Numbered from the stretch's first letter, positions 11,307 to 19,862 are shown. The stretch: 64,000 bases of DNA from Pandoraea thiooxydans (GCF_001931675.1 NZ_CP014839.1:3472001-3536000), one strand, 5' to 3'. The notes: generated from the sequence alone by a model not told the origin. A program made the numbers and translations.

Positions 11307-13034
11307 TCAGCCTTTCTTCAAAGCGAACACATACAGGGTGCCGCCGCGCGGAACATGCTCGGCGATCTTGGCCATCGGTCCGCCCCAGATCGGGTTGGCG
11401 CCGCCATAGCCCGCCAATACCGCCACATACTCGGTGCCATCGACTTCGAACACCGACGGTTGCGCGATCACGCCACTGGCCAGTTGCGGGCTCTCCCACA
11501 GCACCTTGCCGTTCTTCTGATCAAAGGCATAGAGATGGCCGTTGAGCGAGCCGCTGAACACCAGGCCGCCGGCCGTGCTGGCCACCCCGCCGTTCCACGG
11601 CAGCTTGCTCCAATGGCTCCACACTTTCTTGCCGGTATTGACGTCGATGGCCTGCAGTTCGCCATACCCCTTGCTGCCCGGCTCCGGCCGAATTTCGAAC
11701 CCTTCACCCAGGTATGGCAACCCCTGCATGTATGTCACTGCCTTGCCCGACATCGTCATGCACGCATGCAGCGACGGCACGAATGCCAGGTGCGTGGTGG
11801 GATCGTAAGACACCGACCACCAGTTCTTGCCGCCCAGGAAGCTGGGGCACGTCTCGATGGTCGTGCCGACTTTCGGATAATGCTTCTGATTCTGGATCGG
11901 CACGCCGGCGGCGGTATATCCGGTCACGGAGGTCGCCTTGACGAACGGCTTCGCGTAAATCAGCTTGCCGTTGGTCCGGTCGATGGCATGGATATAGCCG
12001 TTGCGGTCGGCATGAATGATGGCCTCGTAATGCTTGCCCTTATACGTGATGTTCGCCAGCACCGGCGTGTTGACGCCGTCATAATCCCAGGTGTCGTGCG
12101 ACGTATATTGAAAGTGCCACTTGAGATCGCCATTCGCCGGATCGAGCGCCAGCAGCGAATCCGAATACAGGTTCTTGCCGGGCCGCATATCGGCCAGCCA
12201 CGGACCGGGATTGCCGACGCCCCAGAACAACGTATTGGTTTTGACGTCGTAGGTGCCGGTCAGCCACGCCGGCGAACCCGCGTGCTGGTACATGCCGTTC
12301 GGCCAGGTGTTGCCGCCCTTCTCATTCGGCGCCGGCACGGTCCAGCGCTTCCATTGGATCTCGCCGTTGGCTGGATTCAGGGCCGCGATAAATCCGCGTG
12401 CGCCGTACTCGCCGCCGGAGCTGCCCACGATGATCGAGTCTTTCAGGGCCAGCGGCGCGAGCGTAAACGCATAGCCGATTCCCGGTTCGAACAATTGCTT
12501 TTCCCACACGACTTTCCCGCTCTGCGCATCGAGCGCCACCACCTGTCCGCTGAGCATCGCCACATAGACGTTCTTGCCGTACAGCGCGACACCGCGGTTC
12601 ACCACGTCGCAGCAGGCGGTCTTGAATGACAGGCTGGTCAGCTTGGGATCGTAGGTCCACAGCTCCTTGCCCGTTTTGGCGTCGAACGCATAGACGTGAT
12701 CTTTCGGCGTGGTCACGAACATGTAGTTGCCGTTGACGATCGGCGTTGCCTCGAAGCCTTGTTGCAACTCGGCAGGAAATTTATAACTCCAGACTTGCTG
12801 AAGATCCTTGGCCGTGGCCGTATTGATTTGCTTGAGCGGCGAATTGCTCTGGCCCGTGTACGAGCGGTAGTAAGTCAGCCACCCCGGATCGGCCTGGGCC
12901 GACGTCAGCCGGTCATAGGTCACGGCGGGATAGTCGGCCGTCTGGGCCGACGCCGCTCCGATCGCCAGGCCGCTGGCCAGCAACACGCCGGCCAACGCCC
13001 ACTTTGGGTTAATGATTGAAATAAATCGATTCAT
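11307..13034 (-). CDS. PQQ-dependent alcohol dehydrogenase, lanthanide-type active site
   Basis: A 575-residue periplasmic quinoprotein of the methanol/ethanol dehydrogenase family, with a signal peptide cleaved near ASAQTADYP. Visible features are the vicinal Cys141-Cys142 disulfide ring (TACCDVVNRG), metal ligands Glu209 and Asn275, and catalytic Asp317 followed by Asp319 (HDTWDYDGVN). The second Asp is the established marker of lanthanide-dependent XoxF/PedH/ExaF enzymes; calcium enzymes have Ala or Ser there. The start at 13034 follows AGGAGAC. A sigma54 promoter lies about 60 bp upstream. Electrons probably pass to the downstream SBP-cytochrome fusion. The true substrate (methanol, ethanol or another alcohol) cannot be told from sequence. 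Confidence 0.92.
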   Translation of the reverse strand: MNRFISIINPKWALAGVLLASGLAIGAASAQTADYPAVTYDRLTSAQADPGWLTYYRSYTGQSNSPLKQINTATAKDLQQVWSYKFPAELQQGFEATPIVNGNYMFVTTPKDHVYAFDAKTGKELWTYDPKLTSLSFKTACCDVVNRGVALYGKNVYVAMLSGQVVALDAQSGKVVWEKQLFEPGIGYAFTLAPLALKDSIIVGSSGGEYGARGFIAALNPANGEIQWKRWTVPAPNEKGGNTWPNGMYQHAGSPAWLTGTYDVKTNTLFWGVGNPGPWLADMRPGKNLYSDSLLALDPANGDLKWHFQYTSHDTWDYDGVNTPVLANITYKGKHYEAIIHADRNGYIHAIDRTNGKLIYAKPFVKATSVTGYTAAGVPIQNQKHYPKVGTTIETCPSFLGGKNWWSVSYDPTTHLAFVPSLHACMTMSGKAVTYMQGLPYLGEGFEIRPEPGSKGYGELQAIDVNTGKKVWSHWSKLPWNGGVASTAGGLVFSGSLNGHLYAFDQKNGKVLWESPQLASGVIAQPSVFEVDGTEYVAVLAGYGGANPIWGGPMAKIAEHVPRGGTLYVFALKKG

Positions 13035-13094
13035 TGAAGTCTCCTGATTCTGATTTGAATGCAGTACACAGGCTGCGGTGCCGCATCCTATGAA

Positions 13095-13110
13095 GGCAAA
13101 TCCCATGCCA
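13095..13110 (-). promoter_or_regulatory. sigma54 (-24/-12) promoter of the PQQ alcohol dehydrogenase
   Basis: The minus strand reads TGGCATGGGATTTGCC, matching TGGCAY-N5-TTGC, about 60 bp before the start codon. It has the same TGGCAT-N5-TTGC form as the aldehyde dehydrogenase promoter. Confidence 0.75.
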
Positions 13111-13162
13111 CCGCGCAATTCGCCGGATGAGCTTGCATTCGCGCACGCGGCGGTCGGTGCCG

Positions 13163-13179
13163 TGTTCTTTTGTGGAACA
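13163..13179. promoter_or_regulatory. inverted repeat upstream of the alcohol dehydrogenase promoter
   Basis: TGTTC-N7-GAACA, a perfect dyad about 55 bp upstream of the -24 element. Candidate activator site; the protein that binds it is unknown. Confidence 0.4.
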
Positions 13180-13194
13180 AGTCCCTGGGTTCAT

Positions 13195-13207
13195 CTGTTG
13201 CAAAACG
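13195..13207 (+). promoter_or_regulatory. candidate upstream activator site, alcohol dehydrogenase promoter
   Basis: CTGTTGCAAAACG, identical over 13 bp to the site upstream of the aldehyde dehydrogenase (3337-3349). It lies about 85 bp upstream of the -24/-12 element, a normal distance for a sigma54 enhancer. Confidence 0.5.
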
Positions 13208-13233
13208 GATCAAATGGCCAGCTCGAGCGACGC

Positions 13234-14367
13234 TTAGAAGAACATGATGCCGCCGACCGAAACGCCGTTCAGGCGCGCTGTCTTGCCGCTCGTGTCCTCG
13301 GATCGGGTCTGGCCGACTTCGCCCACGAGGGTGATGCTTTTTGTGATCGCGTAATAGGCGCCGAGCGTGAGATTGCTGTTGTAGCGAATCGCATCGGCAG
13401 CGCTGGCCAGGCTCCGGCTCACGCCATAGTTCACGCCGAGCTTGAGCTTGTCGGTGGGCTGATAGGATGCTTGCACGAGATAGTTGAACCCGCGCACGTC
13501 GCCCTGATCGCCGTCGGACAAGATGCCGAGCCCACGCCCCGTTTGCACGTTGCCGAGCAGGCCGAAGCGTCCGAGCGTGGCCGAGGCCCCGGTTTCGAAA
13601 GCGGCTTCAGTAAAATCGCTGGAGGTGGCGTCGGCATAGAATTTCTGCGCTTTGGCTCCCAGCCAGGTTTTCCAGTTGGCCCGCGAATACGACAGTTGGG
13701 CCTGAAATTGCGGCATGCTTCCCGCCTTCGAGCCGGTACCGCTGTCGACCGGGCTGACGAGCGCGAACTGCCCCTGCAAGCCATGGACCGTCGGCGACGT
13801 GTAGGCGAACTGGCCATAGGTCCCCAAATAGGTATATCCGGAGCCGATATGGCCAAGCGCGACGCGGCCGTTTTGCGTGGCCTGCACCGGTGCGCCCGCC
13901 CCCAGCAGCGTCATATCCCCGAGAATGGCGTTCGAGCCGAAGATGCCGTAGTCGCGCCCGAGCTTGAAGGTGCCGATATCCGCATTGCCGATCGTCAAAA
14001 AGCCCTGGCGCACGTCGACCGCGCTGTTGGCTGCGATGGCGCTGCCGGTTGCTACCGCCGCCGAGATGCCGATGGTGCCTTGCACGTCGTAGTCGCCCTG
14101 ATGCGACTTGACCGTCGTGATGAGCGAGTTCGGCAGCAGGCCGTTGCCGATGACCGTGGCGCTGCCGCGCCCGTTGCACCCCAGCGCCCGGCCCGCGAGC
14201 GCGGTGCCGGCGACGTTGTCGCCCGAGCATCCGACCGACGTGTAGTAGGCATTGATATTGCCGCCGATGGAAACCGTCCAGTCGCCGGCCTGAATATCGA
14301 CCGCTTGCGCGTTTTGCACCGCCTGGGCCGCGCAAACCAGGATGGCTGCCTTAACAATCCGTTTCAT
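13234..14367 (-). CDS. outer-membrane porin
   Basis: A 377-residue outer-membrane protein with signal peptide MKRIVKAAILVCAAQAVQNA, a beta-strand-rich body (GDWTVSIGGNINAYYT, FKLGRDYGIFG) and a terminal Phe (GGIMFF) as needed for BAM-dependent assembly. It resembles betaproteobacterial general porins of the short-alcohol/PQQ loci rather than the OpcP type. The start at 14367 follows GGAGGGG. A sigma54-like promoter lies about 55 bp upstream. The position between the alcohol dehydrogenase and the TonB receptor suggests it admits the alcohol substrate. Confidence 0.85.
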   Translation of the reverse strand: MKRIVKAAILVCAAQAVQNAQAVDIQAGDWTVSIGGNINAYYTSVGCSGDNVAGTALAGRALGCNGRGSATVIGNGLLPNSLITTVKSHQGDYDVQGTIGISAAVATGSAIAANSAVDVRQGFLTIGNADIGTFKLGRDYGIFGSNAILGDMTLLGAGAPVQATQNGRVALGHIGSGYTYLGTYGQFAYTSPTVHGLQGQFALVSPVDSGTGSKAGSMPQFQAQLSYSRANWKTWLGAKAQKFYADATSSDFTEAAFETGASATLGRFGLLGNVQTGRGLGILSDGDQGDVRGFNYLVQASYQPTDKLKLGVNYGVSRSLASAADAIRYNSNLTLGAYYAITKSITLVGEVGQTRSEDTSGKTARLNGVSVGGIMFF

Positions 14368-14421
14368 TATTGTCCCCTCCGTCAAATAATTGATATGCCG
14401 AAATTTCGGCCAGAGGGTGTC

Positions 14422-14437
14422 AGCAATATCCATGCCG
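14422..14437 (-). promoter_or_regulatory. sigma54-like (-24/-12) promoter of the porin
   Basis: The minus strand reads CGGCATGGATATTGCT. The invariant GG and GC dinucleotides and the spacing are kept; only the first base departs from TGGCAY-N5-TTGC. It lies about 55 bp upstream of the porin start. Confidence 0.6.
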
Positions 14438-14663
14438 CCGGTACACGCCGCGATTGGTCAACAGCGCATGGCAAAGTGTCGCGAGCGGGCAGGGGCCGAG
14501 GCCAGAGCACGCACTGAAGCGCCGTCACAAGGCTTCGGCACGCGGATCGGCGATGGCGCGAGAGGTCGCGCCGCAAGTGCCCTGTCTCTCATTTTTATAC
14601 GCTCGCCCCGCTTTGGCCTGCATGACAACGCACGGTCTGTTTTCTCGCGGCCTGTGCCGCTTC

Positions 14664-14689
14664 GTTGCGTTTCGTCACACGTTGCGTGT
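14664..14689. promoter_or_regulatory. candidate activator region between porin and TonB receptor
   Basis: GTTGC-N4-CG-N-CAC (14664-14678) is a weaker version of the shared upstream motif. It overlaps the perfect dyad ACACG-TTG-CGTGT (14677-14689). It lies 40-60 bp upstream of the TonB-receptor -24/-12 element and could serve both divergent promoters. Confidence 0.35.
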
Positions 14690-14726
14690 CATTTCAACAC
14701 ACCCATGTTGCCGCCGCGCCTCGACG

Positions 14727-14742
14727 TGGCATCGTTTTTGCT
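14727..14742 (+). promoter_or_regulatory. sigma54 (-24/-12) promoter of the TonB-dependent receptor
   Basis: Reads TGGCATCGTTTTTGCT, a full match to TGGCAY-N5-TTGC(A/T), ending 48 bp before the receptor start codon. Fourth such element in the locus. Confidence 0.75.
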
Positions 14743-14790
14743 CTCCCTCGGGTGATCTGAACCTGGACCACGACACGAGAGGAAGACAGG

Positions 14791-17070
14791 ATGAGGCGCT
14801 GCATCACTCCACCGAACTGGACACCTATGGCCCTGGCGCTGGGCAGTCTGCTCAGTGCGCTGCCGGTGCCAGCCGCTCGCGCACACAGCGCCGCGCTGAC
14901 CGATGTGCCGTCGCTGGCTACCACCGTGGTGATCGACACGACGCCGCTGGCCGGCCTGGGGGTCCCGCTGGATCGGATACCGGCGAACGTCCAAGTCATG
15001 AGCGGCGCGAAGTTGAGGACTCAGCACCACGCCAGTCTCACCGATTATTTCAGTGACAATCTGACCAGCGTCGAGATCCATTCGAGCCAGGGGAATCCCT
15101 ATCAACCGGACGTCGATTACCGGGGTTTCACCGCATCGCCGCTGCTCGGCACGCCGCAGGGCTTGTCGGTATTCCAGGATGGCGTGCGCATCAACGAGCC
15201 GTTCGGCGACGTGGTCAATTGGGATCTGTTGCCGCAATCGGCCATCAAAAGCGTGCAGCTTATTCCCGGCTCGAACCCGCTGTTCGGGCTCAATACGCTA
15301 GGCGGGGCGTTGGCCATTGCCACCCGAAGCGGACGCGACAGTCCAGGCGGCGCGGCCGAGGTCACCGGCGGGTCGTTCGGACGCCGAGGCGTCGAATTCG
15401 AGCAAGGCGGACGGCACGGCAAGCTCGATTACTTTCTCACCCTCAACGACGAGCGCGATGGCGGCTGGTCCGATCACAACGCCAGCCGCATCAGGCAGTT
15501 ATTCGGCAAGCTTGGCTACGCCGATGAAAACAGCTCGATCGCCCTGAGCCTGAGCGCGGCAGATAACGATTTGCAGGGCGCGCAAACCATCCCGCGCTCC
15601 TTTCTCGACAATTTTCGGCAAGCCTACACCTACCCCGACCTGAATCTGAATCGCGCGACGTTGTTCAATCTGAGCGGCACGCATTTTTTCAACGACCAGG
15701 TTCAGCTGAACGCCAATGCCTATTACCGCTCATATCGCAATCAAAACCTCAGCAGCAACGTCAACGGCGACTATGGCGCCATCGGCCCTCTCAGCGGTCG
15801 GCCCGATACCGTCGAAGCCAACAATGCGATTTCGGCCATCGACCAGCAAAGCTATGGCTTCGGCCTGCAATTGACTTTACTCGGCCAACTGGCCGGCATG
15901 CCGAATCAGTTCGTGGCGGGCACCAGCGGCGACTTCGCCAACAGCCGCTTCTCGCAATCGAGCCAGGATGCGCAATTCACGCCGGACCGCAACACCGTCG
16001 GGATTGGCGACTATGCGTTGCGCACCGACGCAAAAACACATAACGGCGACATTGGCCTATTCATGACCGATACGCTGTCGCTGAGCGACAGGGTGACGCT
16101 GACCGCGTCGGCCCGCTACGACCATGCGCAAATCGATATCGCCGATCAGACCGGCCGGCAGCCGCTGCTCGACGGCAACCATTCGTTCTCCCGCCTGAAC
16201 CCCGCGTTAGGCGTGACTTTCAATCCGACACCCCGCTTGTCGGCGTACGCGGCCTATAACGAGGGCATGCGCTCACCTACCGCCATCGAACTCGCGTGCG
16301 CCGACCCGGCCGCGCCCTGCTCGTTGCCGAACGATTTCATCGCGGATCCGGCCCTGCGGCCGGTCATTGCCAAAACCGTGGAACTGGGCTTGCGCGGCAA
16401 GCTCGGCGCGGCGTCATCCTGGCACGTCTCGGTCTACCGCACCGCGCTGCTCGACGATATCGCATTCGTCAGCAGCAGCGCCGCCGCCTCATCGGGCTAT
16501 TTCCAGAATGTCGGGCAAACCCGTCGACAGGGCGTGGAGGCGCAGTTGAGCACGCGCTCCGGATCGGTGGGTGTGACAGCGAGCTATAGCTATATCGCCG
16601 CGACCTATCGGACCGCATTTACCGAGCGCAGCCCGAGCAATTCGAGCGCCGACGCAAACGGCAATATCGTTGTTCGACCTGGCGACCGAATGCCCGGCAT
16701 CCCGGACAGCATATTCAAGCTGCGGCTTGATTACGCCGTAACGCCAAGCTGGCACGCCGGCGCCAACCTGAGCTATCGCAGCGCGATCTTCGCGCGCGGC
16801 GACGAAAACAACCGGGACATCAACGGCAAGATTGCGGGTTACGCGGTCGTCGATCTGGACACGACTTTTCGCGCAACCCGCAGCCTGACGCTGTTCGCAC
16901 GCGTCAACAACTTATTCGACAAGCGCTATGCGAATTTCGGCAGCCTGGGACAAAACTTCTTCAGCGGCCCCGGCCATACCTTCAGCGGCAACGACGTCAC
17001 GAACGAACAATTCGTCAGTCCGGGCGCGCCGCGCGGCATTTGGGTCGGTCTGCGCTACGCGTGGCGCTAA
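14791..17070 (+). CDS. TonB-dependent outer-membrane receptor
   Basis: A 759-residue TonB-dependent receptor. It has a signal peptide of about 33 residues (ending ARAHS), an N-terminal plug domain (VQVMSGAKL, FQDGVRINEPFGDVVNWDLLP, NTLGGALAI) and a C-terminal 22-strand barrel ending in an aromatic/Arg residue (RYAWR). Such receptors import metal chelates, siderophores or vitamins using the proton-motive force. A sigma54 promoter like those of the alcohol- and aldehyde-dehydrogenase genes precedes it. Coregulation with a lanthanide-type dehydrogenase makes a lanthanide-chelate (LutH-like) role plausible, but this is inference. It could import another substrate. Confidence 0.9.
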   Translation: MRRCITPPNWTPMALALGSLLSALPVPAARAHSAALTDVPSLATTVVIDTTPLAGLGVPLDRIPANVQVMSGAKLRTQHHASLTDYFSDNLTSVEIHSSQGNPYQPDVDYRGFTASPLLGTPQGLSVFQDGVRINEPFGDVVNWDLLPQSAIKSVQLIPGSNPLFGLNTLGGALAIATRSGRDSPGGAAEVTGGSFGRRGVEFEQGGRHGKLDYFLTLNDERDGGWSDHNASRIRQLFGKLGYADENSSIALSLSAADNDLQGAQTIPRSFLDNFRQAYTYPDLNLNRATLFNLSGTHFFNDQVQLNANAYYRSYRNQNLSSNVNGDYGAIGPLSGRPDTVEANNAISAIDQQSYGFGLQLTLLGQLAGMPNQFVAGTSGDFANSRFSQSSQDAQFTPDRNTVGIGDYALRTDAKTHNGDIGLFMTDTLSLSDRVTLTASARYDHAQIDIADQTGRQPLLDGNHSFSRLNPALGVTFNPTPRLSAYAAYNEGMRSPTAIELACADPAAPCSLPNDFIADPALRPVIAKTVELGLRGKLGAASSWHVSVYRTALLDDIAFVSSSAAASSGYFQNVGQTRRQGVEAQLSTRSGSVGVTASYSYIAATYRTAFTERSPSNSSADANGNIVVRPGDRMPGIPDSIFKLRLDYAVTPSWHAGANLSYRSAIFARGDENNRDINGKIAGYAVVDLDTTFRATRSLTLFARVNNLFDKRYANFGSLGQNFFSGPGHTFSGNDVTNEQFVSPGAPRGIWVGLRYAWR

Positions 17071-17084
17071 GCCGGTCGCAGCGC

Positions 17085-17528
17085 TCACTCGCGGTGGGCC
17101 TGCGCAACCTCTCGAAAGCGTTGCTCGAGCGCGCCGAGCGCCTCGTTGAGCAGCTGCAACTGTTCGCTCGACAGCACGGCCAGCGAATCCCGGTAAAACG
17201 CCGTGCGGCGCGGCAGCGCCTCGTCGACCACGGCGCGGCCTTGCGGGGTCAGCGTGACATTGGTCAGTCGATTGTCCTGCGCATCGGTGGCGCGGCTGAC
17301 CCAGCCCTGTGCTTCCATCGCCTTGAGCTGGCGCGTCAGCGACGCCGGGTCGATACGGACTTGCTCGACGAGCAGCTTCTGCGAGCATTGGCCTTGTTCG
17401 TACAACGTCAGCAGAATGCGCCAGCGTGGCAACGCGTGACCGACCTGCGCGTCGAAGGCCGCCATCATCGCGCGATAGGTACGCCCCAGTTGCTGCACGG
17501 CGTTGAGCTTCTCGTGTTCGGTGGGCAT
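17085..17528 (-). CDS. MarR-family transcriptional regulator
   Basis: A 147-residue winged-helix protein: LPRWRILLTLYEQGQCSQKLLVEQ, then the recognition helix IDPASLTRQLKAMEAQGWV and the wing ATDAQDNRLTNVTLTPQG, all typical of MarR. The start MPTEHEKLN lies two bases after the stop of the upstream efflux gene, so the two form an operon. MarR proteins of this layout usually repress the linked pump. Confidence 0.92.
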   Translation of the reverse strand: MPTEHEKLNAVQQLGRTYRAMMAAFDAQVGHALPRWRILLTLYEQGQCSQKLLVEQVRIDPASLTRQLKAMEAQGWVSRATDAQDNRLTNVTLTPQGRAVVDEALPRRTAFYRDSLAVLSSEQLQLLNEALGALEQRFREVAQAHRE

Positions 17529-17530
17529 CC

Positions 17531-19129
17531 TCACTCCCCCATCTGCGGCGACACTTTCGCGCCGCGCGACAAACGAATGGCCGGCACCCTGCGCACCCAC
17601 CAGAGTGAAATGATCGTCACGACCAGCCCCAGCATCAGGCCGGAGTGAACCGCGGCGACCAGCGACAGCCGGGCTGCCTCGATCAGCGGCTCGCCATTCT
17701 TGCCGGCGTGCTGCAGCAGCTCGATGAAACTTTTCTGGGCCTGCGGGTTGACCAGGATCTGCGGGTCGTCGAGCTTGGGCAGCCACTGCATGGCGCCGCT
17801 GGCCGCGAGCGACGCGCGCACGCCGCTGAGGTAGCTATGCGTCACCAGCGTGCCCACCAGCGCCGTGCCGAGCATGCCGCCGATCATGCGCAGCGACTGC
17901 AGCAGCGCGGTGGCGATCCCGAGATTGGCGCGCCCGGACACCTCCTGCGCGAAGACGGTCAGATTCGGCATCACGAAACCCAGGCCCAGGCCGCCGACCA
18001 GCATATAGGCGGCGACCAGGCCGTGCGACGTCCAGCGATGCGTGAGCACAATGCCCACGCACGACAGCGTGAGCAGTGCGTTGCCGATGTAGAGCATCGC
18101 ATTCGGGTTGGGAAGGCGCGTGACGATACGGCCGTTGATGATACTGCCCACGGTGATGCATACCACCATCGGCGTAATCAGCAGCCCGGCGTCCTTGGGC
18201 GACAAGCCGAAGCCGCCCTGCATCAGCAGCGGCGCGTAAAACAGGATCGCGAACAGCGTAAAGCCGGAAAACAGCGACAGCGTGAACAACGCCGATAGAC
18301 TGGGGTTGCGAAACATCTCGAACGGCAACAGCGGCTGCGCGCAGCGCTGCTCCCAGTGATACAGCGCAACGAATGCAACGATGCTGGCCACCGCCAACAG
18401 GGCGACTGTGACACTCAGGCCGTCCTTGGGCAGGAATTCGACCAGCAATTGCAGCCCGCCCAACGCGACGGTAATGAGTATCACGCCGGGCCAATCGAGC
18501 CGGATGCCTTCATGCGCAGTCTGGCGCAGGTGAGGCAGGTGCCGCACGACGAACCACAGGCCCAGGATGCCCACAGGCAAGTTGACGTAAAACACCGAAC
18601 GCCAGCCGTAGTACTCGGTAAGGAACCCGCCCAGCGACGGTCCCACCGCGTTGGCGATGCCGAACGCCGAACTCAGCATGACCTGCCACTGCAGGCGCAC
18701 GTGAGCATCGGGAAACAAGTCGGGGATGCAGGCGAACGCCGTGCCGACCAGCATGCCGCCGCCGATGCCCTGCAGCGCGCGCGCGAGCACCAGAAACAGC
18801 ATGCTGTTGGCCATGCCGCACAGCACCGAAGCCAGCGTAAACACCAGAATGGCGGCGACCACGAAAGGCTTGCGCCCGTAATAGTCGCCCAGCCGGCCGA
18901 ACACCGGCACGGTAATCACGGAAGTCAGCAGGTACGAGGTCGCGACCCACGCATACAGGTCGAAACCCTTGAGCTCGGCAACGACCGTCGGCAAAGCCGT
19001 GCCGACCACGGTCTGGTCGAGCGCCACCATCATGGTGACGAAACACACGCCCAGCATGGCCATGACGGACTGGCGAAACGGCAGTACCTGGCCGCTCGAA
19101 TGCGGGGTAAGAGGGGGGGTGGGGGCCAT
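17531..19129 (-). CDS. DHA2-family (EmrB/QacA) MFS efflux transporter
   Basis: A 532-residue inner-membrane drug:proton antiporter with 14 predicted membrane segments. The signature LDQTVVGTALPTVVAEL is in helix 1, motif A GRLGDYYGRKPF after helix 2, and the DHA2 pattern GPSLGGFLTEYYGWRSVFYVNLPVGI in the middle. The ATG at 19129 (MAPTPPLTPHS) is preferred over an in-frame TTG 12 bases earlier. It precedes the marR gene with a 2-bp gap. No EmrA-like membrane-fusion partner is encoded next to it. Confidence 0.92.
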   Translation of the reverse strand: MAPTPPLTPHSSGQVLPFRQSVMAMLGVCFVTMMVALDQTVVGTALPTVVAELKGFDLYAWVATSYLLTSVITVPVFGRLGDYYGRKPFVVAAILVFTLASVLCGMANSMLFLVLARALQGIGGGMLVGTAFACIPDLFPDAHVRLQWQVMLSSAFGIANAVGPSLGGFLTEYYGWRSVFYVNLPVGILGLWFVVRHLPHLRQTAHEGIRLDWPGVILITVALGGLQLLVEFLPKDGLSVTVALLAVASIVAFVALYHWEQRCAQPLLPFEMFRNPSLSALFTLSLFSGFTLFAILFYAPLLMQGGFGLSPKDAGLLITPMVVCITVGSIINGRIVTRLPNPNAMLYIGNALLTLSCVGIVLTHRWTSHGLVAAYMLVGGLGLGFVMPNLTVFAQEVSGRANLGIATALLQSLRMIGGMLGTALVGTLVTHSYLSGVRASLAASGAMQWLPKLDDPQILVNPQAQKSFIELLQHAGKNGEPLIEAARLSLVAAVHSGLMLGLVVTIISLWWVRRVPAIRLSRGAKVSPQMGE

Positions 19130-19136
19130 TCTATAG

Positions 19137-19153
19137 ATCAATCAACAATTGAT
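19137..19153. promoter_or_regulatory. candidate MarR operator
   Basis: Perfect palindrome ATCAAT-CAACA-ATTGAT just upstream of the efflux gene. It overlaps TTGACT/TATAGA-like promoter elements on the minus strand. The size and AT-rich dyad form fit MarR operators. The -10-like element lies so close to the ATG that the mRNA may have almost no leader. Confidence 0.5.
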
Positions 19154-19322
19154 AAGTCAATCATTCTACGCCTCGCCGGCGAACTTTGCAGCAAACGCTT
19201 AAAAGTGCTGTGCGATATGAACAACAACGGCGGCAGCGCTGCCGCGGCGGCGGCTTGCACTACACTGGAGGCAACGCCGCGCCATACCGGCGCGGCATAG
19301 TCGCCAATTGAGGAGCCGCCCG

Positions 19323-19862
19323 ATGACATCCTTGATCCTGAATATCGTCGGTCCCGACAAACCGGGGCTGGTCAGCGCCGTTTCCGAACAGGCCGCGGCG
19401 TTCGGCGCCAACTGGATGGAAAGCCGCATGATCAACCTGGCCGGGCAATTTGCCGGCATCGTGCATCTGCAAATCGAGCCGACGCAGGCCGATGCGCTGA
19501 TCGCCGCCCTGCTGGCGCTGGACTCGCCCGAATTGCGCGTGTTCGTCACGCTCGGCGAGACCGCCCCGGCAGCGCCGGCGCGCCTGCTGGCGCTCGATCT
19601 GGTAGGCCAGGACCGGCCGGGCATCGTCAAGGAAATTTCGCGCCTGCTGGCCGAGCGCGGTGTCAGCATCGAGGAATTGAATACCGAGTGCGTCAGCGGC
19701 CCGCAAGCAGGCGGCACATTGTTTCGCGCCACCGCGCGCCTGCTGGTGCCGGCCGCGCTGGAAACCGATACGCTGCAGCGCGCGCTGGAGAGCCTGGCCG
19801 ACGACCTGATGGTCGACGTGACGTTCGATCACGCCGCCCCGGACGTTCTCACGGCGAGTTGA
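19323..19862 (+). CDS. GcvR-like double ACT-domain protein
   Basis: A 179-residue cytoplasmic protein with two ACT domains: residues about 1-85 begin MTSLILNIVGPDKPGLVSAV, and about 90-175 contain LALDLVGQDRPGIVKEISRLL. This matches the glycine-cleavage-system regulator GcvR. The start has GAGGAG upstream. In enterobacteria GcvR binds glycine and inhibits GcvA; no gcvA lies nearby. The 3' end overlaps the glutamate dehydrogenase gene on the other strand by 14 bp. Confidence 0.85.
   Translation: MTSLILNIVGPDKPGLVSAVSEQAAAFGANWMESRMINLAGQFAGIVHLQIEPTQADALIAALLALDSPELRVFVTLGETAPAAPARLLALDLVGQDRPGIVKEISRLLAERGVSIEELNTECVSGPQAGGTLFRATARLLVPAALETDTLQRALESLADDLMVDVTFDHAAPDVLTAS

Noticed and set aside
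11307-13034. Calling the quinoprotein a methanol dehydrogenase (xoxF) by name
   Set aside because: The metal signature supports lanthanide dependence, but substrate specificity and subgroup cannot be fixed by eye, so no gene symbol was given.
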